Assembly: GCA_016195915.1 (NCBI GenBank)
Contig: JACPYS010000006.1
Span: 109,085 to 173,084 of the forward strand
Length of the DNA stretch: 64,000 nucleotides
Direction of reading: 5' to 3'
From: Betaproteobacteria bacterium
GTDB taxonomy: Bacteria; Pseudomonadota; Gammaproteobacteria; Burkholderiales; SG8-39
Shown: positions 54,557-62,454 of the stretch, piece after piece
Position numbering within the stretch: the stretch's first letter is position 1
Layout: every line of letters starts with the position of its first letter
The notes under the pieces: model-generated
Databases searched by the model: none
Told to the model about the DNA's origin: nothing
Seen by the model: the letters and a program-made list of their open reading frames with translations, nothing else
Position numbers and translations under genes: made by a program

Positions 54557-55339
54557 ATGAACGCTGAATTGCCAGTTGATCCGGTGGCCCTCCGAGAGGA
54601 GGTCAAGAGCAAGTATCGGGACGTTGCCAGTAACCCAAACGGAGAGCATCACTTCCATACGGGCAGGGCGCTCGCCCGACGCCTCGGCTATGACTCAGCA
54701 CTGGTCGACTCGATGCCGGATGCGGCCGTCGAATCGTTCGCCGGCGTGGCGAATCCGTTCTCGCTCCGAGCCCTTGACTCCGGGGAGAAGGTTGTCGACG
54801 CAGGATCAGGAGGGGGCTTTGACTGTTTCGTCGCCGCCCACCAGGTGGGCCCAAACGGCAAAGTCGTCGGCATCGACATGCTTCCCGAAATGCTGGAAAA
54901 GTCTCGTACGTCGGCCAAGCTCATGGGGCTCAAGCAGATCGAGTTCCGCGAGGGACTTCTGGAACAGATTCCACTGCACGACGGCTGGGCCGATGTCGTT
55001 ATCAGCAACGGCGTCATCAATCTCTGTGCTGACAAGAGGCAAACTTTCTCTGAGCTTTGGCGGGTCTTGCGTCCCGGTGGAAGGCTACAGTTTGGCGACA
55101 TCGCCAATGGGAAGCCAGTGCCGGCGGATGCGCTACGCGATATTGACCTGTGGACCGGGTGAATTGCCGGTGGCCTTCCGTGCGAAGGCTGGCGAGCAAT
55201 GCTGGCGGAAGTTGGATTTGTCGACATCCAGATCGGTCAGCCGTATGACACCTTTGGAGAAGCCAGAGGTGAAAAAAAGGCGAGGCTCTTCGCGGTGTAC
55301 GGATATACGTTCCTGGCACGCAAGCCTGGAAGTCCGTAG
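54557..55339 (+). CDS. ArsM/UbiE-like SAM methyltransferase with in-frame TGA, possible selenoprotein
   Basis: The frame reads 201 residues to a TGA at 55160-55162, then continues 59 codons to TAG at 55337. Motif I is VVDAGSGGGFDCFVAA near residue 80 and WRVLRPGGRLQFGD near 175. The TGA falls in DIDLWTG-[TGA]-IAGGLP, where relatives carry Cys as I recall (TGCIAGGLP). The stretch after it is homologous in character (AEVGFVDIQIG, ARLFAVYGYTFLARKP). Immediately 3' is a hairpin (55166-55193) with a 7-bp upper stem and loop CGUGC 16 bases after the UGA, like a bacterial SECIS. The start was set at the ATG after GGAGG. Without recoding the protein ends at 55162. Confidence 0.7.
55166..55193 (+). 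promoter_or_regulatory. SECIS-like hairpin after in-frame TGA
   Basis: The upper stem pairs 55172-55178 (GGCCUUC) with 55184-55190 (GAAGGCU, one G-U). The loop is CGUGC with G at the second loop position. A 3-bp lower stem (GCC 55166-55168 with GGC 55191-55193) is set off by a 3-base bulge. The loop starts 16 bases after the UGA, at the short end of the bacterial SECIS range I know (about 16-37). Confidence 0.5.
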
Positions 55340-55391
55340 CCTTGCTTTGGTCGTGCGCTAACGCTGTCGCTGAGGCGCCAGGGGAAAATCC

Positions 55392-56744
55392 ATGGCCGCT
55401 CAAGTCAAGTACGCGAAGAATGGGAACGTCCATATTGCCTACCGGGTCGTAGGCGAAGGCCCTATCGACCTGGTTGTGGTGCCCGGATGGGTCACGCATC
55501 TTGAAGCCCATTGGGAGGATCCGCTGGTATGGCGGTTCGCCGAACGGCTTGCGGGATTCAGCCGCCTGATCCTGTTCGACAAGCGCGGAACCGGTCTATC
55601 CGATCCGGTCTCCGAGGAGAATCTTCCCACCCTTGAAATGCGGATGGAGGACGTGCATACGGTGCTCGATGCCGTGGGTTCGAAGAAAGCCGCTCTTCTC
55701 GGAATATCGGAAGGCGGGCCGATGTGCGCCTTGTTTGCCGCAACGTATCCTGAGCGAACTTCCGCGTTGGTCATGTCAGGCTGCTATGCCAAGTGGATCA
55801 GGGACACGGACTACCCGTGGGCACCGACGCGGGAGGAGCACCAGGCGGCATTCATTGCCTACGAGAAGAATTGGGGAACGCCGATCGGCTTCAGGACCGT
55901 CGCGCCGAGCGTGGCGAACGACGAAAGCTGCAGGAACTGGTGGGCCCGAAACCTCCGGCTCGGCGCGAGCCCCGGGGCAGGAATTGCCCTCTACCGGATG
56001 AACATCGAAATCGACATTCGGGGTGTACTGCCCTCCATCCGTGTTCCAACCCTGATCCTTCATCGCGAAGGCGACCGGCTGATCAACGTAGGGAACTCCC
56101 GATACATGGCGAGCCGGATTCCGGACGCGAAGTACGTCGAGTTGAGAGGAGTCGATCACCTTCCGTGGTTCGGCGATTCCGAGACCGTCCTCGATCACAT
56201 CGAGGAGTTTCTGACCGGAGTACGGCCCGTTGTGGCGAACGACAGGATCCTTTCCACCGTTCTGTTTGTCGACATCGTCGGATCTACCGAGCGGGCACTT
56301 TCCATGGGCGATTCACGCTGGCGCGATCTCCTCAACACGTTTCATCAGCAGGTCAGGCAGGAACTGGATCGCTTCCGCGGGCGATTGATCGACACTGCCG
56401 GGGATGGCGTGTTCGCCAGCTTTGACGGTCCCGCACGAGCGGTGCGCTGTGCAAGCGCCCTTCGCGACCGCTTGATTGGGCTTGGAGTCACGATCCGTTC
56501 CGGGGTACATACCGGCGAGTGCGAAGTCGCGGGTGACAAACTTGCGGGTATTGCTGTGCACATTGGTGCCCGCGTAGCCGCGGTTGCCGAGGCCGGCGAG
56601 ATCCTCGTTTCGAGTACCGTGAAGGATCTTGTGGCGGGCTCCGGCTTGGGCTTCGCGAGCCGTGGCCGGCACATGCTGAAGGGCCTGACGGATGAGTTGG
56701 AGTTGTATGCGGTTACGCTCGCCGGTTCTGGTGTGATCGCGTGA
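55392..56744 (+). CDS. Alpha/beta hydrolase fused to class III nucleotide cyclase
   Basis: This 450-residue two-domain protein starts with an alpha/beta hydrolase (residues 1-275): DLVVVPGWVTHLEAHWEDP, LFDKRGTGLSD, the nucleophile Ser in LLGISEGGPMCALFAA near 105, and the late Asp/His in HREGDRL and GVDHLPWFG. Residues 290-445 form a cyclase homology domain: TVLFVDIVGSTERALSMGD, IDTAGDGVFASFDGPARA and VHIGARVAAVAEAGEILVS. The hydrolase may act as a ligand sensor for cyclase activity. No transmembrane segment is visible. Confidence 0.92.
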   Translation: MAAQVKYAKNGNVHIAYRVVGEGPIDLVVVPGWVTHLEAHWEDPLVWRFAERLAGFSRLILFDKRGTGLSDPVSEENLPTLEMRMEDVHTVLDAVGSKKAALLGISEGGPMCALFAATYPERTSALVMSGCYAKWIRDTDYPWAPTREEHQAAFIAYEKNWGTPIGFRTVAPSVANDESCRNWWARNLRLGASPGAGIALYRMNIEIDIRGVLPSIRVPTLILHREGDRLINVGNSRYMASRIPDAKYVELRGVDHLPWFGDSETVLDHIEEFLTGVRPVVANDRILSTVLFVDIVGSTERALSMGDSRWRDLLNTFHQQVRQELDRFRGRLIDTAGDGVFASFDGPARAVRCASALRDRLIGLGVTIRSGVHTGECEVAGDKLAGIAVHIGARVAAVAEAGEILVSSTVKDLVAGSGLGFASRGRHMLKGLTDELELYAVTLAGSGVIA

Positions 56745-56768
56745 TCCCCGACCACTGCGGGCTGATCC

Positions 56769-57131
56769 TCAAAGATCGCCCGCATGGCACGCATCCTTGA
56801 GCATCGCCCTTCTTACCGCAGGCGGCAGCGTATCGGCGTAGATCACATCGACCGGAACGCCGTAAGGCCGGGCCGCGTTGTCCACGGCCGAGCGCACCTG
56901 GCCCCAGGTCTTTCCCGCATAGGAGACGATCAGCAAGTCGAGGTCAGACTCCGAGCGGACGTCGCCATAGGCGAGCGACCCGACGACCAGCGCGCGCACC
57001 CCGGCACTGGTAAGAGCGGTTTCGCAGGCGCGGGCGGCCCGCCTGAGAATGCCGGCACGCAAATGGCGCAAACGCTGCTCCGAGAGTTTGCGCGCGCGGG
57101 CGAACCGGGACGAGGAGACGAGCGCAGACAT
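56769..57131 (-). CDS. MNT-type nucleotidyltransferase domain protein
   Basis: This 120-residue minimal nucleotidyltransferase has the motif GSX10DXD, seen as VVGSLAYGDVRSESDLDLLI near residue 50, and the third Asp in VPVDVIYAD near 93. Similar proteins are MntA-type antitoxins, but no HepT/HEPN partner with an RX4HXY motif is adjacent. It may be an orphan antitoxin or a stand-alone AMP transferase. Position between signalling genes and the Fic/helicase block fits a defence-rich accessory zone. Confidence 0.8.
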   Translation of the reverse strand: MSALVSSSRFARARKLSEQRLRHLRAGILRRAARACETALTSAGVRALVVGSLAYGDVRSESDLDLLIVSYAGKTWGQVRSAVDNAARPYGVPVDVIYADTLPPAVRRAMLKDACHAGDL

Positions 57132-57291
57132 CCGCGGATTGTGCTAAACCTCTGGCGTCACCACAATAGGTAAGCCCGAGCACCGCAAACGCGCATCGGC
57201 CTCGCGCAAAATCCACATGCGCGAAATATGCGATTCAATCCTATATTTGGCAAACGTCCGGATTCCGTGGGCGGCTGCGCAGGTCGGGGTG

Positions 57292-58692
57292 TTAGCGCTG
57301 CTTTGCCTTCCAGGCACGGAATTCCGACAGGCGCAAACGATAGCGGGCGATATTACCTTCGTGCAGCCCCTTCAATTCGTCCATTGCCATTTCGACGAAT
57401 CGCTTCTGATCTTCGGTCGGGACAAGTGTCATGGCTTCTCGCTCGATGATTGTCGGTTCCACCGGCCATCCTTTGCGTACGATTTCCCCGATGACATCTG
57501 CCAGTACGTCACGATAAATTCTTCTGAACGGGTCTGGCTGCGGTAGAGAATCGGCAATTGCGCGGTACTGTTGGCAGGATCGTTCATAGGCCCACTCAAA
57601 TACGTCCGCAAGCAGCTCGACTCCGTTCAACTCATAGACAGCAAGCGTTCCTTCGACGTACGCGCGTTCAGGTACTTCGATAAACGACAGGGGGCGAAGG
57701 TTATGCTTGAGCAACGGGATGTTGGCCCCCAGCCGCGAGACTCGCTTGTTCACGTCTTCGAAAGGCTGCAGGTAGGGAATGTGCACCATCAGGAAGAACG
57801 CCTGTTCAAACGGGTCACCGATCGCCGCCGCTTTATCGAGAACGATGCGAAAGAATTCGTCAATCTGTTGCGGGATTGCTAACGGATGAAACACCGTGCC
57901 CGAGATCTCCACCACGCGCTCGCGCAACTTGCCGCTCGCGGCGCGATCTGCGAGCAGATTCTCCGACAGCAGCGCATGCAGGTTGCGAAAGTTGTAGACG
58001 TCAAAGCCGATATCTTCGGCCCCATCCACCAGGAACTCGATGGCGCGCTTGTGGTTCAGGATCATCTGGGTTTCGCGCGCGTCCTTGCCGGCGGCCGCTT
58101 CACCGTGCTCGATCAGCCGTTGCGTATCCAGCCGGGTGTAGGTGTTGCCTTCGAGTTTCGACGAAGCCCAGGAGAGGTCGATCAGCAGCCGTCCGAGCAC
58201 ATCGCGCGCATAGGTACCTGCCGGGCGTTCTGGCGAAGGTGTGTCACCAAGTTTGCGCAGGCGAGTTCGTGTTCCGCTCGGCAGATACCACGTCTCGTTG
58301 GGCCGGTAGTCGAGCAGGAATTCGCGCCGGTAGCCCACCGGCGTGCGCTGCGTGACGGGACGGCGTACGAGGTCGCGCAGGCGCGAAGCTTCTGCGGACA
58401 TCGGGACATAGATCTCCGCCGAGACATGCCCAACTTCCCATTTGGCAGTTTCCCCATTTAAGTGGACCAAAACTTGGGATTCCGGCGGTAGACGATATAG
58501 GGCACCGCGATTGCGGCCCCCCCTGGTGAGGCGCCCTTGCTTTACCAGTTCATTCAGACGGCGCTGGAGTGTCCTTCTGGCTGTTTTGTCGCCCAGCATC
58601 GACTGAATCATCTCGAAACTTGCTCCGGCCGGGTGCTGGCGTACGGCGTTCACGACCATGTCGAATTCGGCGGGTGCGGTTATCTTTGGCAT
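57292..58692 (-). CDS. Fic-domain protein with N-terminal winged-helix, catalytic His replaced by Gln
   Basis: This 466-residue protein has a helix-turn-helix-like N-terminus (SFEMIQSMLGDKTARRTLQR, LVKQGRLTRGGRNRGALYRL), a central Fic N-terminal region with inhibitory helix SSKLEGNTYT, and the Fic core PYLQPFEDVNKRVSRL near residue 335. In canonical HPFxxxNGR the His is the base; here it is Gln (QPFEDVNKR). AMP transfer may be lost or altered. The start was set at the ATG giving MPKITAPAEFD, since the next upstream codons lie in operator-like repeats; a GTG at 58755 is possible. The 160 bases 57132-57291 show nothing. Confidence 0.82.
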   Translation of the reverse strand: MPKITAPAEFDMVVNAVRQHPAGASFEMIQSMLGDKTARRTLQRRLNELVKQGRLTRGGRNRGALYRLPPESQVLVHLNGETAKWEVGHVSAEIYVPMSAEASRLRDLVRRPVTQRTPVGYRREFLLDYRPNETWYLPSGTRTRLRKLGDTPSPERPAGTYARDVLGRLLIDLSWASSKLEGNTYTRLDTQRLIEHGEAAAGKDARETQMILNHKRAIEFLVDGAEDIGFDVYNFRNLHALLSENLLADRAASGKLRERVVEISGTVFHPLAIPQQIDEFFRIVLDKAAAIGDPFEQAFFLMVHIPYLQPFEDVNKRVSRLGANIPLLKHNLRPLSFIEVPERAYVEGTLAVYELNGVELLADVFEWAYERSCQQYRAIADSLPQPDPFRRIYRDVLADVIGEIVRKGWPVEPTIIEREAMTLVPTEDQKRFVEMAMDELKGLHEGNIARYRLRLSEFRAWKAKQR

Positions 58693-58717
58693 GGGATGGC
58701 GATCTTTGAGGTACTTA

Positions 58718-58800
58718 TTGCGCCATATCCTACCTTTTATTTGGCGCATATGCACTAATGCGCCAAATAAATTGGCGCATTACCGATTCTATTTGGCGCA
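58718..58800. promoter_or_regulatory. Array of five TGGCGCA operator-like sites in the Fic/helicase divergent promoter
   Basis: The core (T)TGGCGCA occurs at 58741-58748, 58772-58779 and 58793-58800 on the plus strand, and inverted (TGCGCCA) at 58719-58725 and 58759-58765. Two of them form atttggcgcat...atgcgccaaat around 8 bases. The centre-to-centre spacings (about 31 and 21) are near whole DNA turns. They could bind the winged-helix domain of the Fic protein or the helicase's HTH. Confidence 0.6.
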
Positions 58801-58818
58801 ATATAACGTAATATAGAT

Positions 58819-58847
58819 TTGCAAATGAATATTGCATCTGCTATATT
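58819..58847 (+). promoter_or_regulatory. Promoter of the HTH-SNF2-DUF3883 helicase gene
   Basis: TTGCAA (58819-58824) and TATATT (58842-58847) are separated by 17 bases, 26 bases before the helicase ATG. Direct repeats of atattgca (58829-58836, 58843-58850) overlap it. Confidence 0.55.
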
Positions 58848-58873
58848 GCAATTAATAAATCACGCGACAAATT

Positions 58874-61800
58874 ATGGAAAAGGATGAAATTAGAAGCCTG
58901 CGCAAATCCCTTGGCCTGACTCAGCAGGCTTTGGCGGCGTTGCTTGGGGTGTCATTCACGACCCTCAACCGCTGGGAAAACGGCCAGGTTCGCCCTTCCC
59001 AGCTCGCCCTCGGCAGGCTCGAAAGCCTGAAATCCGGCAGGACATTCAATGCCACCGCAGCGCAATCGCCCGCAAACAGCGCTTTGCCGGTCGAAGCAAA
59101 GCTCGACTTCCTCGCCGACCCCAACCAACTACGCGTCCTGGTCGAAGGCGAGCGCCTGAGCTACGGCCACTTGTTCAATCCCGCGTTCGCGGCCGAGATC
59201 AGCCAGATCGAACCGCTGCCCCATCAGCGCATCGCTGTCTATCAGCACATGCTGCCTCAACCTCGTTTGCGCTTCCTGCTCGCAGACGATGCCGGCGCGG
59301 GCAAAACAATCATGACCGGGCTCTACGTGCGCGAAAGCCTTACGCGGCGGACCATCCGTCGCGTACTTGTCGTCTCGCCGGCCGGTCTCATCGGAAACTG
59401 GGCGCGGGAACTGCGTACGCTGTTTCAGTTGCGATTCAAAATCGTTACGAGCGCCGATGCCCGTAAAGGCAATCCGTTTTCAGGGGAGGAGGGCGATCTG
59501 GTTATCGTCAGTGTGGACTCCCTGCGCAGCCCGACGCTTTTCAAGGCGCTCGGCGATCCTTCCGTGCTGCCATATGACCTGGTTGTCTTCGACGAGGCCC
59601 ATAAGCTGTCGGCTATTCGGGACAATGATGGCACCTTCCGTCCCACTGATCGTTACCGCCTTGCAGAGTCGCTCGCAGGCGTCCGCGACATCCCGGACGA
59701 CTGGCGCCTGCCCTGGAGTGCGCACCATCTGCTGTTGCTGACTGCCACGCCACACATGGGCAAGGAATATCCGTACTACTGCCTTTGGCGCCTGCTCGAA
59801 CCTGAAGTGTTCAGCACTGAAACATCATTCAAGCTCTTTCCGGCGGATGCGCGCAACCGCTACTTCATGCGCCGCGTCAAGGAAGAGATGGTCGATCTGC
59901 GCGGCCGCCCGCTGTTTCCCAGGCGCATCTGCGATACGCACAGTTATGACCTCAGTACGGGCGCCGTCAGCGAACAGACCCTTTACGACGAAACCACCAA
60001 GTACATCCGGCACTACTATAACCAGGCACGATTGCTGAACCGATCCGCGGCGCGGTTCGCGATGATGGTCTTCCAGCGCCGGCTTGCTAGCAGTACCTGG
60101 GCGTTGTTGTGCTCTTTCCGGCGGCGGTTTGAGCGGCTCGAAGCATTGATCGATGACATCCAGTCCGGGCGCATCCCCGAAGAGCAGTTGCGCGAGCAGC
60201 AGAGAAAGCTCGACCGGCAGACACACGACTCCCTCGCCGAGAAATCCGCGGACGAGGAGACCACCGAAGGCGGCATCGAAGAGCACGAGAAAGACGAGGC
60301 CGAAGCCCTCGGCGCTTTCGTAGCAACTTCCGTGGCGGAACTCATTGCCGAGCGCGAGAAAGTGCGCGAGCTGATTCGTCTCGCCGAGCGCGTTTACGAG
60401 CGCGGGCAGGAATCGAAGTTCGAGAAGATGCGGGAGCTGTTGCGCGAGCCGCAGTTCGAGAACCAGAAAGTCATCATCTACACCGAGCACAAGGACACGC
60501 TTGAGTTTCTGATCAGGCGCCTCGATGCCATGGGCTTTACCGGGCAAGTGGCGTTCATCCACGGCGGATTGGATTTCCGGCAGCGCGACGCCCAGGTCGA
60601 ACGCTTCCGGCGTCCTCATGGTGCGGCATCGAACGAGGAGGCCGGCGCCCGCTTCTTCGTCGGGACAGATGCGGCAGCCGAGGGCATCAATCTGCAGTTC
60701 TGCTGGGTACTGATCAACTACGACGTGCCCTGGAATCCAGCGCGCCTGGAACAGCGCATGGGCCGCGTTCATCGTTACGGCCAGAAGAAGGATCGTGTCG
60801 CGATTCTCAATCTGGTTGCCGGTAGAACCCGCGAAGGCCGCGTGGTCAAGGTATTGCTCGAGAAACTCGAAGAAATCCGTACTGCCCTTGGTTCGGACAA
60901 GGTGTTCGACGTCATCGGGCGGATCTTCGAAGGTGTTTCGCTTACTGACTATTTGCAGAAAGCCATCCTCTCCGACGACGCGGCCGATCGTGAGGCCATC
61001 GATCTGGCGGGCCAACTCACGGTGGAGCAGGTTCGCGCAATCGCGGCGCGCGAGGAGGCCATCTATGGCAAGGGTGGCGAAGTGGCGCAGGCACTGCCCA
61101 AGCTGCAGGAAGCCCTGCACATCGAAGAGATGCGCAGGCTCCTGCCGGGTTACGTGCGGCGCTACCTTGAACACGCGGCTCCCGTAGTTGGGGTGGACCT
61201 CATTGGCGACATGGGTGCGACGTTTTTTCTGCGCGCTCGAACCAGGGGCGCAATCGACACCGTGGTGCCGCTGCTCGAAAGTTACCCCGAATCGGCGCGT
61301 AACCGGCTGACCGTCTATCGCCCCGACGACAAGCGCGACGCCGTCTTTCTCCATCCCGGAGAGCCTGTATTCGAGCGCCTATCCGCGCTTGCTATCGAGC
61401 ATTGCAAGGCTGCGGGACAGCAAGGAGCGATCTTCATCGATCCCTCCGCGACCAAGCCGTACCTGTTTCACGTCGCACGGGTCAATGTTGTGCGCGGCAT
61501 CGATCCGGGGTTTCCGACTTTGCACCAGGAGGAAGTGCTGGAGCAACGACTGGTGGGAGTGCGGCAATTCGCCGACAACAGCTTGGACGAAGCCCCCGTT
61601 GAGCACCTGCTACTGCTGAAGCCCGGCGCCAAGGTAGACCCTGCGGCGGTGCCTTTTCTCGCGCAGGGGCGTACCTACCGTGCTGCCGCGGATCAGTTTG
61701 TGCGTGAAACCCTGTTGGCGCGATTGACGGAAATCCAGCACCTGACTTCGCGACAACGTCTCACCCATACCGAGGAGTACTTGCGGCGCGCATTTGACTA

Positions 61801-62443
61801 TCAGGAGTCCGAGCTTGCATCCGACCGAAAGCGCTATTCCGAGAAGGCGCGCGAAGGCGACAAGCGTGCTAACGCCGAACTCGAACGGATCAGGTCTCAG
61901 CAGCGCAGTCTTTCCGAGCGGCGTGATCTTGCCATAGCGCAGGTGCGCCGCGAGGTCGAGCTTATCGCTGCGGGCAACGTGGAAATTGTTGCCACGGCAT
62001 TGGTTCAATCGTCCAACGATATCGAAGACGTTCGAGCACGCGATGCGGAAGTCGAGCGAATTGCAATGGAGATTGCCATTGCGCATGAGGCCAGTATAGG
62101 GGCCGATGTGCGTGATGTTTCGACGCCGAACAAAGCGCGTGCCGCCGGTCTCACAGATTACCCAGGGTTTGACGTCATATCTAAGCGTAGGCTAGGCGAG
62201 GAGCGCGCAATAGAAGTAAAAGGGCGAGTCGGTACGGGTGATGTAGAACTTACGGAGAATGAATGGGCCAAGGCGATCAACTTACGTGACCGCTACTGGC
62301 TGTACGCGGTATTTGATTGCGGTACGCCGAATCCTCGGTTATTTCGCGTACCCGACCCTTTCGGTACGCTGATTGCGAAAGCCACGCAAGGAATGTTGGT
62401 GAATGCCCACGCCATTATTGCGCAATCGCAACACGACGTATAA
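58874..62443 (+). CDS. HTH-SNF2 helicase-DUF3883 protein (candidate phage-defence helicase, DrmD-like)
   Basis: This 1189-residue protein starts with a short Xre-type HTH (LRKSLGLTQQALAALLGVSF, residues 7-50). The SNF2/RapA-type helicase follows: LLADDAGAGKTIMTGLY (Walker A-like), VVFDEAHKLS (DEAH), LLLTATPHMG, then KVIIYTEHKDTLEFLI, FFVGTDAAAEGINLQFC and EQRMGRVHRYGQKKD. The last 120 residues look like DUF3883 (RAIEVKGRVGTGDVELTENE). Such helicases occur in DISARM-type and other restriction or defence operons. A partner gene follows after 11 bases, but the operon may be cut by an IS256-type element. No Shine-Dalgarno is obvious before the ATG. Confidence 0.85.
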   Translation: MEKDEIRSLRKSLGLTQQALAALLGVSFTTLNRWENGQVRPSQLALGRLESLKSGRTFNATAAQSPANSALPVEAKLDFLADPNQLRVLVEGERLSYGHLFNPAFAAEISQIEPLPHQRIAVYQHMLPQPRLRFLLADDAGAGKTIMTGLYVRESLTRRTIRRVLVVSPAGLIGNWARELRTLFQLRFKIVTSADARKGNPFSGEEGDLVIVSVDSLRSPTLFKALGDPSVLPYDLVVFDEAHKLSAIRDNDGTFRPTDRYRLAESLAGVRDIPDDWRLPWSAHHLLLLTATPHMGKEYPYYCLWRLLEPEVFSTETSFKLFPADARNRYFMRRVKEEMVDLRGRPLFPRRICDTHSYDLSTGAVSEQTLYDETTKYIRHYYNQARLLNRSAARFAMMVFQRRLASSTWALLCSFRRRFERLEALIDDIQSGRIPEEQLREQQRKLDRQTHDSLAEKSADEETTEGGIEEHEKDEAEALGAFVATSVAELIAEREKVRELIRLAERVYERGQESKFEKMRELLREPQFENQKVIIYTEHKDTLEFLIRRLDAMGFTGQVAFIHGGLDFRQRDAQVERFRRPHGAASNEEAGARFFVGTDAAAEGINLQFCWVLINYDVPWNPARLEQRMGRVHRYGQKKDRVAILNLVAGRTREGRVVKVLLEKLEEIRTALGSDKVFDVIGRIFEGVSLTDYLQKAILSDDAADREAIDLAGQLTVEQVRAIAAREEAIYGKGGEVAQALPKLQEALHIEEMRRLLPGYVRRYLEHAAPVVGVDLIGDMGATFFLRARTRGAIDTVVPLLESYPESARNRLTVYRPDDKRDAVFLHPGEPVFERLSALAIEHCKAAGQQGAIFIDPSATKPYLFHVARVNVVRGIDPGFPTLHQEEVLEQRLVGVRQFADNSLDEAPVEHLLLLKPGAKVDPAAVPFLAQGRTYRAAADQFVRETLLARLTEIQHLTSRQRLTHTEEYLRRAFDYQESELASDRKRYSEKAREGDKRANAELERIRSQQRSLSERRDLAIAQVRREVELIAAGNVEIVATALVQSSNDIEDVRARDAEVERIAMEIAIAHEASIGADVRDVSTPNKARAAGLTDYPGFDVISKRRLGEERAIEVKGRVGTGDVELTENEWAKAINLRDRYWLYAVFDCGTPNPRLFRVPDPFGTLIAKATQGMLVNAHAIIAQSQHDV

Positions 62444-62454
62444 CGGAGCACCTA

